Positions 21,240 through 30,766 of a DNA stretch of 64,000 nt are shown piece after piece (position 1 is the stretch's first letter; every line of letters begins with the position of its first letter). Origin of the DNA: Acidobacteriota bacterium (lineage in GTDB: Bacteria > Acidobacteriota > Terriglobia > Bryobacterales > UBA6623); NCBI GenBank assembly GCA_016125275.1, contig WGMB01000017.1, forward strand, positions 124,001 through 188,000, read 5' to 3'. A program made the translations under genes and the position numbers. The notes under the pieces are model-generated. The model was not told where the DNA came from. It searched no databases and worked only from the letters and a program-made list of their open reading frames with translations.

Positions 21240-21269
21240 AGCGTAACGATGGCGAACTCTTACTGTCAA
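21240..21269 (-). promoter_or_regulatory. Candidate sigma-70 promoter of the ACIII-caa3 operon
   Basis: On the minus strand a perfect TTGACA (21269-21264) is followed after 18 bases by TACGCT (21245-21240), which keeps the T, A and final T of a -10. It would start transcription about 100 bases before actA. The rest of the 256-base gap (21131-21386) shows no convincing gene. Confidence 0.45.
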
Positions 21270-21386
21270 ACCGGATTTCTTGCGGGATGACAGTAGATCG
21301 TACGGAATGCGACCTCTCTCGGACTGCCAGAGCGTACGGCTCGCACGTACCCGCTCTCGCCAGACTAACACGCCGGGCCCCTTGAT

Positions 21387-22526
21387 TTAGTCCTGTCGCC
21401 GCAGGGCCTTTACGATTTCCATTCGCGCCGCCCGGAGCGCCGGCGGAGCAGCCGCGGCGCCGGCCAGACCGATGCCGGCGGCCAGACACGCCGGTCCGCC
21501 CCACGAGGGCAAGCCGAAGCCCTGGAGAAACGAGTACGAAGCGCCTCGCATCGCCGCCGAGGCGCCCAACGCCAGCGCAACCCCCAGCGCGCCGCCCGCA
21601 GCAGCCGTGGCCGCCGCCTCCGCCACGATCAGCGCCGCCACCAGCGGCCCGGGGAACCCCAGCGTTCGAAGCACGGCCGACTCCCGCGTGCGCTCCCGCA
21701 CGGTCATGGCGATCGAGTTGCCCGTAACCAACAGCAGTGTGAACGCCACCGCCAGCGCCACCGACAGGATGAACGTCTTCACGTCCCCGATCTGGCTGAT
21801 AAAGGCCAGGAAGAACGCCTTTTCGGTTTCGGTGCGGGTGGGCGCTGGAGCGTTGCGGAAGTGTTCGTCGATCTCCCGGGAGATCCGGCCGGCGTCCGCC
21901 GGCGAGTCGATCCGCACCGAGAAGACCATCGCCTGCCCCTTCAGCTCCTGCGGCAGGCTCTCCTGCAGGTACTCCCAGTGATAGTACGCCTCGATGTCGT
22001 CCGGGCCTTCGTAGATCGCTCGTACATGGAGCTCGAGATCGACCGGATAGCGATCGCCTTGGATGATGATCCGCTGTCCCAGCGTGAGGCCGACCCGCTG
22101 TGCCAACGAGGCGCCCACCGCCATCCCTTGCCGATCCTGTTGAAACGCTTGGAGTTGCTCCGGAGCCACGATCGACTCTGTGCGCACCCGAAAGATCTTC
22201 TGGGGCTCCACGGCCGAGAGCGGGATCTGGTGCTCCGGACGCCGGTCGATGTAGGTTCCGCCGAAGTAGTCGAAGATGCAGACCTCTTCCACGCCGTCCA
22301 CGCGGGCGATTTGGTCCTCGTAGTACTGCGGCATCGGCACGAAGTACGAAACCTTGTGCCGAACGATCAGCCGAATCCCCTGCTCCTGATAGCCCTGCCG
22401 TAGGTAGAAGGCGGCGTAGACCGACAGCAGCACCCCCAGCAGCAGCGTCGCCAACGTCACGCTCAGCGCGGTCAGAACCGTGCGACGAGGGTTGCGCAGC
22501 AAATTCTTGAGAACGAGCGCGAGCAT
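21387..22526 (-). CDS. MacB/FtsX-family ABC transporter permease
   Basis: 379-aa permease with the FtsX plan: one N-terminal helix (VLTALSVTLATLLLGVLLSVYA), a periplasmic domain of about 200 residues, then three C-terminal helices (SVALAVAFTLLLVTGNSIAMTV, an Ala-rich pair near 300-340, and the last near 350), with the inner motif RERTRESAVLRTLGF and the end RAARMEIVKALRRQD. Such proteins extract lipoproteins or envelope substrates, driven by a separate ATPase. No ATPase gene is adjacent here. The ATG at 22526 is chosen because MLALVLKNLLRNPRRT is the usual family start; no good ribosome site is visible. It lies upstream of the respiratory operon on the same strand and diverges from the next gene. 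Confidence 0.85.
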   Translation of the reverse strand: MLALVLKNLLRNPRRTVLTALSVTLATLLLGVLLSVYAAFYLRQGYQEQGIRLIVRHKVSYFVPMPQYYEDQIARVDGVEEVCIFDYFGGTYIDRRPEHQIPLSAVEPQKIFRVRTESIVAPEQLQAFQQDRQGMAVGASLAQRVGLTLGQRIIIQGDRYPVDLELHVRAIYEGPDDIEAYYHWEYLQESLPQELKGQAMVFSVRIDSPADAGRISREIDEHFRNAPAPTRTETEKAFFLAFISQIGDVKTFILSVALAVAFTLLLVTGNSIAMTVRERTRESAVLRTLGFPGPLVAALIVAEAAATAAAGGALGVALALGASAAMRGASYSFLQGFGLPSWGGPACLAAGIGLAGAAAAPPALRAARMEIVKALRRQD

Positions 22527-22668
22527 GGCGCCGGCACCATTGTATCCCCTCGTCATCCCCTTGTTGAGGGGCGGGCGTCGTCCGCAAACGGCCCCCGACG
22601 CTCGGCGTACCAGGCGCTCTCCGCGCTATCCTTGTCCAGCGGAGCCGTGTCCGCATCCGCCAAGCGCC

Positions 22669-23658
22669 TTGCGCCTCCCATCCCGGATCCGCCGAATTTT
22701 TGTCGCCGTCGCCGCCCTGTTGGCGATCCTGGGCCCGGCGCGGGCGCACGTGCTGAGCATGTCGAGCGGAGAGCTGCGCGTCGAAGGTGACCGGGCGGAG
22801 CTCGAGATTCGCATGCCCATCTACGAGGTCTCGCACCTCGAAGACCCCGCGAAGGCGCTGCTCGACAGCTTCGAGATCCACGTGGAGTCAGCGCCAGCCG
22901 TGCGCGAAAGCGGCTCCTGCGAGGAAGATCCGCAGCAAGGCGCCTTGGTCTGCAGGGCCGTGTACAAGCTGCCGAGCGTCCCGGAAGTCCTCGAGATCGA
23001 CTGCCGCCTCGCCGAAGCGACCGTCGCCAACCACGTCCACATCCTACGGGTCGTCAGCGGCGAGTTGGCCGAGCAGAAGGTCTTTGACTACGCCACGACC
23101 CGCGAATCCGTGCGCCTGGAACCCCTGACGCCGCTCCAGGAGTTTCTCCAGACGGCCGCGGCCGGCGCCAGACGCGTGCTGAGCGGGCCGGCGCAGTTGC
23201 TGTTCCTGTTGGCTTTGGCCGTCGCCGCGCGCAGCCGTCGCGAGCTCGTCGCCATCGGGGTGGGTTTCTTGGCGGCCCAGGCGCTCGCCGCCGTCGGGCT
23301 CACGCTCAGCGACTGGGATCCCCCGGCCCGCTTCGTGGAGTCGGCCGGTGCGCTGACGGTGGCCTATCTGGCCACGGAGATCCTGCTGCTGCCCCAAGCC
23401 GGCGCCCGTTGGCTCGTCGCCGCCGGCATGGGCCTGTTCCACGGCATCTACTTCGGCGTCTTTCTGCGCCACAGCGAGATGAGCGCCGCGGCCGTGCTGA
23501 GCGGGGCCTCCGCCGCGGAAGCGCTGCTGCTGACGGGATTGGGTTTGCTGGCCCTCAAGCTGGCCAAAGACTTCGGAGAGACCCTGTTCCGCAGGATCGC
23601 CGCCGGTTTGCTGCTGGCGGGCGGTCTCGGATGGTTTGCGGTCCGCTTGTTCGGTTGA
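22669..23658 (+). CDS. Degenerate HupE/UreJ_2-like membrane protein
   Basis: The protein has a signal helix (IFVAVAALLAILGPARA), a periplasmic beta-rich domain of about 130 residues with two Cys (SCEEDPQQGALVC), and about seven membrane helices. The membrane part follows the HupE/UreJ_2 pattern, usually metal-transport related: RRVLSGPAQLLFLLALAV, ESAGALTVAYLATEILLL and VAAGMGLFHGIYFGVFL. The family's conserved GxDH and later His residues are replaced (GPAQ here), and only one His remains in the FHG motif, so metal transport is doubtful. The start is uncertain: TTG 22669 directly before the signal helix is the best fit, but it has no clear ribosome site. An in-frame ATG at 22525 would overlap the divergent gene. 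Confidence 0.6.
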   Translation: MRLPSRIRRIFVAVAALLAILGPARAHVLSMSSGELRVEGDRAELEIRMPIYEVSHLEDPAKALLDSFEIHVESAPAVRESGSCEEDPQQGALVCRAVYKLPSVPEVLEIDCRLAEATVANHVHILRVVSGELAEQKVFDYATTRESVRLEPLTPLQEFLQTAAAGARRVLSGPAQLLFLLALAVAARSRRELVAIGVGFLAAQALAAVGLTLSDWDPPARFVESAGALTVAYLATEILLLPQAGARWLVAAGMGLFHGIYFGVFLRHSEMSAAAVLSGASAAEALLLTGLGLLALKLAKDFGETLFRRIAAGLLLAGGLGWFAVRLFG

Positions 23659-23740
23659 ACGGCCGACATCGCGAGAAGAGCGGGCCGCGCGGCTTGCACC
23701 CACGGCCCCCGGCCGCTATGCTCCGATCGGCCGCTTCACC

Positions 23741-25043
<1,303 letters not shown>

Positions 25044-25176
25044 CCGCGCCGCCCCTCCCGCGTTCCGACGAGCGAAACCGTCCGCAGTTCTTTCTCTTTC
25101 CGTCATTTTTCTGAAATTGGGCTCAACGGGGCCGATATGAGAAGCGCGCCCCAGATCGAAATCCAACCGAGAGCCG

Positions 25177-25611
25177 ATGCAGCCCAACCAATCAGCCCGT
25201 CTCGCAGTCGGCCCGTGGGGGGGAGACTATCGAAACCTCAAGGTCCTGATCGTCGACGACAGCTCCGTGAACCGAAGAATCGCGGGGAGCGTCCTGGAAC
25301 GTCTCGGCTGCGAGACGAACTTCGCCTACAACGGGCTCCAAGCCATCGCCGCCATGGGGGAACGACGCTTCGACTTGGTGCTGATGGACCTCCACATGCC
25401 GGAAATGGACGGCTTTGATGCCGTCCGACAGATCCGCGCCCACGAGACAGGACCAATCCGGACGGTGATCGTAGCCCTGAGCGGCGAGGATTCCGAGCGC
25501 TACATCCACGGAGAGATGCCCTTCGGCTTTGACGACGCGCTACACAAACCCCTGCGCATCGAGGACCTGCTGGAGGTCCTGGAGCGCCAACTGCGACAAT
25601 CTCATCCCTGA
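25177..25611 (+). CDS. Single-domain response regulator (receiver only)
   Basis: 144-aa receiver domain with no output domain. It shows the acidic pair in VLIVDDSSVNRR, the phosphorylation Asp in LVLMDLHMPEMDG, the switch Ser in IVALSGEDSE and the Lys in ALHKPL. The sequence is closest to receivers found at the ends of hybrid histidine kinases. It probably acts by protein contact, as a phosphate shuttle or as an inhibitor. About 20 residues precede the fold. There is no kinase gene next to it. It converges on the DUF1501 gene with 20 bases between. Confidence 0.92.
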   Translation: MQPNQSARLAVGPWGGDYRNLKVLIVDDSSVNRRIAGSVLERLGCETNFAYNGLQAIAAMGERRFDLVLMDLHMPEMDGFDAVRQIRAHETGPIRTVIVALSGEDSERYIHGEMPFGFDDALHKPLRIEDLLEVLERQLRQSHP

Positions 25612-25631
25612 CGCGCGGACGTCGCCGGCCG

Positions 25632-27017
25632 TCAACTATAGAGTTCGCCGATCTCCTGAAAGCGGTAGTAGCCCGTGCCCGCCGCCGGGTCCACGTAGAC
25701 GAAATCCCGTCCCGAAGGCGTGTGGGTGATGCGCTTGGTCCAGTCCACGCCGAGCGCGGAATAGATCGTCGTGCAGACGTCTTCCACGTAGATCGAGCGC
25801 TGGGCCGACCACTCCGTCGCGACGATCTTGGCGGCAAGATCGTCCGTCTTGCCGACCACTCGGCCGCCCTGCACGCCTCCGCCGGCGAACACGGCGTTCA
25901 TGGCCCCGGCGTAATGCTCGCGGCCCTTGGTCAGAGTCAACTCGCCCGGGGTTCGCCCAAACTCGCCCATCGCCACGATCAGCGTATGGTCGAGCTGCGT
26001 GGAGCCGTCCGGCTTCCGGATGGCCGCCAGGTCGTCGAGCAGCGCCGAGAACGCCGCGTCGAGCTGGGGACACAGCTTGCGCAGGCCCGGGTCAATGTTC
26101 GAGTGATGGTCCCAATCCTTGTGCGTCGCCATCACCAGGCGAGCGCCCGCGTCCGCCGAAACCATGTTGCGGGCGAGGATGCAGGCGTCGCCAAACGGAT
26201 TCGAACCGTAGCGCTCGCGATCCGCGTCGGACATCGTCAGAACGTCCCGCAGCTTCGGCTCCAGCATCATGCGGCGGACGCTGTCGGCGTAGGTGTCGAG
26301 CTCCTGATCGAGCTTCTGTGTCCCGGCGACGTCCAAAGCCGCGCGCCGGCCATCCAGCCGTTGTAGCAGATCCCAGCGCCGCTCGAACTGCGGCCTGTCC
26401 TCTTCAGCCAGCAGGAACGGCAGGCTCTTCTGCGAGAGATCGAGCGTCAGCGGCGCAAACTCCGCAGGCAGGCAGCCCTCCTTGAGCAGCGGTCCGTACA
26501 TCGTCTTGGCGTCGTAGTTCATGGCCACGAACGGCGGCAGAAAGTCGCCGTCCCGACGCCGGTCGCGGTACTCGTAGGCGATGACCGAGCCCATCGACGG
26601 CATCTCCGCGTTGCGCGCCGGGCTCGACTGATGGCCGGTCTGCAGGTAGAACTGCGCTCGGCTATGGACCGTGTCCCAAGCCTCCATCGAGCGGACGATG
26701 GCGAGTCGGTCCAGACGCTCGCCGAGCTTCGGCAGCAGCCCCTTGGGCCACAGGATGCCCGTCGAGGCCGTGCCGATGTCGAAATCCTCGGCAGTCCACG
26801 AGCCCACCTTGGCGTCGAAGGTGTCCATCTGCGAGGGACCGCCCCGCAAGTTCAGAAAGATGACGCTGTCGACCGAGCCACGCGGATCGGCCTTCTCCTG
26901 GGCGTGGACGTTGAGCGGCGCCAGGACCGGAGCCAGCTCATACCCAAACAGGCTCAGGGCTCCCAGGCGAAACGCATCGCGGCGGGTCAGGCGGGGGATG
27001 GAACGCGGCGTCTGCAT
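25632..27017 (-). CDS. DUF1501 protein, Tat-exported
   Basis: 461-aa protein of the DUF1501 group, which has an alkaline phosphatase/sulfatase-like fold; its biochemical role is not established. The start ATG 27017 gives a twin-arginine signal (LTRRDAFRLGALSLFG). Landmarks are FLNLRGGPSQMDTFD, VRSMEAWDTVHSRAQFYLQTGHQ, KDWDHHSNIDPGLRKLCPQLD and VAMGEFGRTP. A longer frame upstream overlaps the DUF1549 gene and is not used. The stop of the DUF1549 gene is two bases before this ATG, so the pair is co-translated, as in many acidobacteria and planctomycetes. Confidence 0.93.
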   Translation of the reverse strand: MQTPRSIPRLTRRDAFRLGALSLFGYELAPVLAPLNVHAQEKADPRGSVDSVIFLNLRGGPSQMDTFDAKVGSWTAEDFDIGTASTGILWPKGLLPKLGERLDRLAIVRSMEAWDTVHSRAQFYLQTGHQSSPARNAEMPSMGSVIAYEYRDRRRDGDFLPPFVAMNYDAKTMYGPLLKEGCLPAEFAPLTLDLSQKSLPFLLAEEDRPQFERRWDLLQRLDGRRAALDVAGTQKLDQELDTYADSVRRMMLEPKLRDVLTMSDADRERYGSNPFGDACILARNMVSADAGARLVMATHKDWDHHSNIDPGLRKLCPQLDAAFSALLDDLAAIRKPDGSTQLDHTLIVAMGEFGRTPGELTLTKGREHYAGAMNAVFAGGGVQGGRVVGKTDDLAAKIVATEWSAQRSIYVEDVCTTIYSALGVDWTKRITHTPSGRDFVYVDPAAGTGYYRFQEIGELYS

Positions 27018-27019
27018 GG

Positions 27020-28756
27020 CTAGTAGCGCAAGAACTCGAGGCTGTTGATCAGGCTCCACACCAAGTCTTCGGCGCCGGCGGCGCGGAACTCGGCGATGTG
27101 GGCGGCGGCGACCTCCCGCTCGGAGGCGCTGGGCGGCCGAGACAGCGCCGCCAGGTAGATCTCGTCCACGATCTCGGCGTTCGAGCGCGGCGGCTCCGCC
27201 TGCAGCAGTTTGTCGAGGCGGCTGTCCTTGGCGACCTTGACCCAATTGCGCACCAAGGGCGAGTTCAGCAGCAGCGCCGCCTGCGTCATGCTCGGCGCCC
27301 GGCTCGGCTCGCGCGTGTAGCGGTCGCACTGGCCGAACTCCGCCGCAGCCTCCAGCAAATCCTTGTTCTCGCTGGCGCCGCGGTCCAGGTCCATCGGCGA
27401 ATGCGTCTCGAACAGGCGGGTGACCTTCTGGTCGTCGTACCGGATCTGGATCTCCCTCGACACGCCGGTGATGTCCGCCACCGCGTCAAAGAGTTGTTCG
27501 GCGGACAGCCGTCGGAGCTTGCGCCGCGCGAAGTGCCGCTCGTAGTCCGGCTTCCAATCGGCTCCGTAGTCGGCTGAGAGCTGATAGGCCCGCGAGCTGA
27601 CGATGGTCTTGAGCAACCATCGCAGGTCATAGCCGTTCTCCACGAAAGCATCGGCCAGCTCGTCGAGCAACTCCGGGTGCGAGGGCTGAATCGTCCACGG
27701 CGCCGGCGGAGGGTTCGACGGGTCCTGGCGCTCCAGGTCAAAGTCGAAGGGGGGATCGACAATGCCCTCCCCCATCAGCTCGGCCCAAAACAGGTTCACT
27801 GTGGCGCGAGCAAACTGCGGATGGCTCGTCAGGATGCGGGCGTAAGCCTCCCGCCAGTTCTCCCCCGGCTCGGGCTGCGCGCCGCCCATCGGAAAAGTCG
27901 GCTCCAAGGACGCCTTGTAGCGCGGCGGCCGCAGCGCGCTCTTGGTCTCCAGGCTGTAGCCTTTCTCCGTGTCCCGCACGGAGAACTGCGGGCTCCGGCC
28001 GAACGTCGGCAGAATCGACGTCTTGCCGAAGAACGCCGCCTGGCGCCACAGCTCGTCACGCTTGCGGCTCGCCAGCCAGAGGTTGATCTTCTCCAGGTGT
28101 CCGCTGCCGTCGTGGCAGGAGACGCACTCGAGGTTCAACCCCAGAAACACCTTCGACGTGTTGATGACGATCTCGTCGCAGGTGTCCTCATGGTTCACCA
28201 TGTAGCCGTCGAACTCGAACACGTGCCAGCGGGCGACCATGTTCGCGGCTCCATGGGTCCAGGTGGAGACCGTCGAGGCCGTGATCATCTCCCGCACGAA
28301 CTCGTCGTACGGCGTATTGAGCACCAGCGACTTGTAGATGTAGTCGCGGAAGACGTTGATGCCTTCCTCGAGCAGTTGCCCGTTCTTGAACAGGTCGGCG
28401 AAGTAGTAGGTCCAGCGGTCCAGCAGCGGCTTCTTGAAGTCGCTCCGCAGACCCACGCGAGGCAGCGGAGGGAACAGCGCATTGATGACCGCGGCGCGCT
28501 TGTTGGGGTCCGTGCTCGCCAGAAAGGCGCGGACCTCGTCCGGCGTCGGCTGCCGGCCGCTGAGATCCAAGTAGACGCGCCGCAAGAACTCGCTATCCGA
28601 CGCGTCCGGCGCCGGCTCGATGCCGTCGGCTTCGAGCTTGCTGAAGATGTGCCGGTCGATCAGACTCTCGGCTCGTGCGGCGGACGCCAGGGCCGCGCCG
28701 AGCAGCAAGAACCCAACCGGAACGACGGCGCACCAACCCGAGCCAGTGAACTTCAC
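27020..28756 (-). CDS. DUF1549/DUF1553 protein with a cytochrome-like CxxCH site
   Basis: Secreted 578-aa protein. After a signal peptide (VPVGFLLLGAALASAARA) comes DUF1549 with RRVYLDLSGRQPTPDEV and the NTPYDEFVREMI region, then a CVSCH site around residue 220 that could bind heme, and DUF1553 with SRAYQLSADY, LRRLSAEQLFDAVADITG and LLLNSPLVRNW. The partner DUF1501 gene follows with a two-base gap. The role is unknown; the planctomycete members are often discussed in the context of carbohydrate or sulfate-ester breakdown. The start is a GTG at 28756 without a clear ribosome site, and it lies inside a perfect 17-base palindrome (28743-28759). Confidence 0.92.
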   Translation of the reverse strand: MKFTGSGWCAVVPVGFLLLGAALASAARAESLIDRHIFSKLEADGIEPAPDASDSEFLRRVYLDLSGRQPTPDEVRAFLASTDPNKRAAVINALFPPLPRVGLRSDFKKPLLDRWTYYFADLFKNGQLLEEGINVFRDYIYKSLVLNTPYDEFVREMITASTVSTWTHGAANMVARWHVFEFDGYMVNHEDTCDEIVINTSKVFLGLNLECVSCHDGSGHLEKINLWLASRKRDELWRQAAFFGKTSILPTFGRSPQFSVRDTEKGYSLETKSALRPPRYKASLEPTFPMGGAQPEPGENWREAYARILTSHPQFARATVNLFWAELMGEGIVDPPFDFDLERQDPSNPPPAPWTIQPSHPELLDELADAFVENGYDLRWLLKTIVSSRAYQLSADYGADWKPDYERHFARRKLRRLSAEQLFDAVADITGVSREIQIRYDDQKVTRLFETHSPMDLDRGASENKDLLEAAAEFGQCDRYTREPSRAPSMTQAALLLNSPLVRNWVKVAKDSRLDKLLQAEPPRSNAEIVDEIYLAALSRPPSASEREVAAAHIAEFRAAGAEDLVWSLINSLEFLRY

Positions 28757-28759
28757 TGG
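28743..28759. promoter_or_regulatory. Perfect palindrome over the start codon of the DUF1549 gene
   Basis: CCAGTGAA, one central base, TTCACTGG: 8-bp arms without mismatch. The GTG start of the DUF1549/DUF1553 gene (28756-28754) is part of one arm. It could be a repressor site or an RNA hairpin hiding the start. The assigned start could also be wrong. Confidence 0.4.
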
Positions 28760-28911
28760 TCAGAGATAGTAGCAGACCGCCAGCGGCCGCGAATCACGGC
28801 ATGGGTTTGCCCGGCAAAGAGGCCGGCAGCCCAGGCAATCCCGGCCGGGGACGCTCTCCGTCTCGAGGCCGCAGCGTCGGCGCCGTACCCGTCGAATCGA
28901 ACGATTTCAAA

Positions 28912-28928
28912 CCCGAAAACCTTTCGGG
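28912..28928 (-). terminator. Hairpin downstream of the NYN gene
   Basis: CCCGAAA, three-base loop, TTTCGGG, placed 13 bases beyond the stop of the NYN-domain gene and followed on the minus strand by TTTGAAAT. Short stem and weak T-tract. It lies in the 184-base gap to the DUF1549 gene, where I see nothing else. Confidence 0.45.
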
Positions 28929-28940
28929 ATCGATCTCCAT

Positions 28941-29753
28941 TCAGGCGTGCCGAGTGACCGCCAGGTCCTTGGCCTGCAACCCCCTGTCCGAGGAGATCAG
29001 CGTGAACTCGAAGACGTGCTCACGGCTCGGCAGCTTGTTCACGTCGATCTCTTTCGGGAACTCTGACTCGTGCGCGAAGGCGCTCGCGTAGGGCGAGTTG
29101 TCGCGCCGCGTATCGATGTTCCACAGGCCCGGCCGGATCTCTTTGAGGAACCGCAGGAACCCGAAGCTCCGATCGTGCGAATAGCTATAGCAGACGCCAC
29201 GGACCCGGGAGCCCACGTCGCCCCAGCGGCCTTCTCCGCCCAGCGGCTGCATGTTCGGGATCAGGTAGCCCGACAGGTACATGTCCGCCTCTCGGCGCAG
29301 CTCCGCCGAGACGTTGGCGAAAGCCACGACCTCCACGCGGCATCCGCGATTCTGTAGGGCGCGCACGACCTGGACAAAGTCGCCGTCGCCGGTCGCCAGC
29401 AACACGCGGTCGAGCTTCTCGGACTGCAGCAGGGCATCGACGGCCATGTCCAGATCCGCGTTCGCCTTGCCGTAGGGAGAGCCTGACTCGTCCACGTACC
29501 ATTTCACGGGTTTCTGAATGACCTTGTAGCCGAAATCCCGGAGGGCGGAATGGAAGTTGAAGGCGTTGTCCCGGTACTGCTGGTCCGTCTGGGAGCGGGC
29601 GTAGTCGAACGCTACATAGGCGTTCAATCTGACGGGATCGGCGTTCCCGCGCGCCGCAAATTCACGAAGTACGTCATAGCGCATCCCGTACCCGCCGTTG
29701 CGCGCCATGTTCTCGACATCAACATAGACCCCAACGCGAAGTTCACTGCTCAT
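28941..29753 (-). CDS. NYN (LabA/PIN-like) domain protein with C-terminal cold-shock-like domain
   Basis: 270-aa protein in two parts. Residues 1-165 are a NYN domain, a PIN-like nuclease fold: VGVYVDVENMAR, KANADLDMAVDALL and VLLATGDGDFVQVVRALQ supply the acidic residues that bind metal. Residues about 180-265 resemble a cold-shock (OB-fold) domain: RSFGFLRFLKE, ASAFAHESEFP and the end VFEFTLISSDRGLQAKDLAV. The likely action is on RNA, with the second domain binding single-stranded nucleic acid. The ATG at 29753 gives the normal NYN start; upstream codons in frame are low-quality. There is no Shine-Dalgarno signal. A dyad lies 35 bases upstream. Confidence 0.88.
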   Translation of the reverse strand: MSSELRVGVYVDVENMARNGGYGMRYDVLREFAARGNADPVRLNAYVAFDYARSQTDQQYRDNAFNFHSALRDFGYKVIQKPVKWYVDESGSPYGKANADLDMAVDALLQSEKLDRVLLATGDGDFVQVVRALQNRGCRVEVVAFANVSAELRREADMYLSGYLIPNMQPLGGEGRWGDVGSRVRGVCYSYSHDRSFGFLRFLKEIRPGLWNIDTRRDNSPYASAFAHESEFPKEIDVNKLPSREHVFEFTLISSDRGLQAKDLAVTRHA

Positions 29754-29787
29754 CTGTTTGTTTTTGTACTCTTGTTCGACCCGATTG

Positions 29788-29805
29788 CGTATCTGAATAG
29801 ATACG
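29788..29805. promoter_or_regulatory. Inverted repeat upstream of the NYN gene
   Basis: CGTATCT, four-base spacer, AGATACG: perfect 7-bp arms, 35-52 bases before the start of the NYN-cold-shock gene. Position and symmetry suit an operator. The divergent FkbM-like gene starts 90 bases away, so either gene could be controlled. Confidence 0.4.
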
Positions 29806-29897
29806 ATCCAAACTGTAACGCGCTCGCTTGTCGTTTGCAACGCCGACCGCCGGGCGGCCGTCCGAAGCGGTGATACACTGGGCTAGCCCGGTCCGTC

Positions 29898-30746
29898 ATG
29901 CGTCGGATTCTTCCAACGGTCATGTTGGCATGCGGTCTCGTCGTGTTCGGGGCGTTGGCCTCGCGCGTCGGCGGTTGGGACTGGAAACCAGTCGCCCTTT
30001 GGACCCAGTTAGCCGAAAATCCGGCCTCGTTGGGATGGTCCGCCACGCTTAGGCTGTTGCCCCCCGCTTCTTGGAGAGACGCCCTCGGCTGGCGCACCGT
30101 TGCCGAGACCTCCGCGCCCCAAGGCTCACCCTGCGCGGCGTCCTACGATACGCCAATCGGACCATTGGGCGGGGAATCCGGGCAAGTAAAAATCTTGGAA
30201 AGACGCATCCGCAACGTCTGGCTTCGCGGCGCGATGGAGGCTCCCGGCGCCTCCGTCGAGCCCGGCGACTTCGTGGTCCGAGTGGGTTCCGACGACGGCG
30301 TCTTCCTGCGCTACGCCCTGGCGAAGGGCGCAGGCAAAGCGATCCTGATCGACGAGGACCCTGGGCGCACCGCGTGCTTGGCGTGGCGGTTTCGCGACGC
30401 CATCGAAGCCGGCCGGTTGGAGGTGGTGCGCCCCTCCGATCTCGACTCGCCGGAAGCCCTCGGCGTCTTCGCCGCCCGACTCGAAGCGCGCGAGCGTTCC
30501 GCCGCTCCCACCTTGGACGAGATGCTGCCGCTGCTCGGTCTTCGCCGTGTCGACTTCCTCGCGATCGACGCTCCCGGGCGAACCCTGGCTGTGCTGGAAG
30601 GCGCCAAGGGAACCATCGAGCATTTCGCGCCGCGGTTGGCTATCCGGACCAACTCCGCAGAGGCTGACGGCGTCGAACGGGCGGTGCGCCGTCTCGGCCG
30701 GCCGTACGAAGCGGTCCGGCGCGGGGACATGCTGTTCTTTCGTTGA
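29898..30746 (+). CDS. FkbM-like methyltransferase-fold protein, membrane-anchored, motif-degenerate
   Basis: 282 aa with an N-terminal hydrophobic signal or anchor (ILPTVMLACGLVVFGALA). From about residue 100 the chain follows the FkbM methyltransferase layout: VEPGDFVVRVGSDDGVFLRYALAKGAGKAILIDEDPG in sequence, then TLDEMLPLLGLRRVDFLAIDAPG and VLEGAKGTIEHFAPRLAIRT. The AdoMet loop normally reads (D/E)xGAxxG; here Arg stands in the acidic place (VRVGSDDG). The later IDVEGxE is IDAPGRT. Such changes at both key places suggest lost or altered activity. It lies 20 bases before pgi and may be co-transcribed with it. Identity as a FkbM relative is an inference from this pattern. Confidence 0.65.
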   Translation: MRRILPTVMLACGLVVFGALASRVGGWDWKPVALWTQLAENPASLGWSATLRLLPPASWRDALGWRTVAETSAPQGSPCAASYDTPIGPLGGESGQVKILERRIRNVWLRGAMEAPGASVEPGDFVVRVGSDDGVFLRYALAKGAGKAILIDEDPGRTACLAWRFRDAIEAGRLEVVRPSDLDSPEALGVFAARLEARERSAAPTLDEMLPLLGLRRVDFLAIDAPGRTLAVLEGAKGTIEHFAPRLAIRTNSAEADGVERAVRRLGRPYEAVRRGDMLFFR

Positions 30747-30766
30747 AACCAAGGAAAACCAAGTCG

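Noticed and set aside
21177-21371. 64-aa minus-strand frame upstream of actA
   Set aside because: It covers the candidate promoter and has no ribosome site or recognisable pattern.
21172-22881. 569-aa minus-strand frame over the FtsX gene
   Set aside because: Shifted frame of the permease gene; no hydrophobic pattern or motif, high Arg/Gly content.
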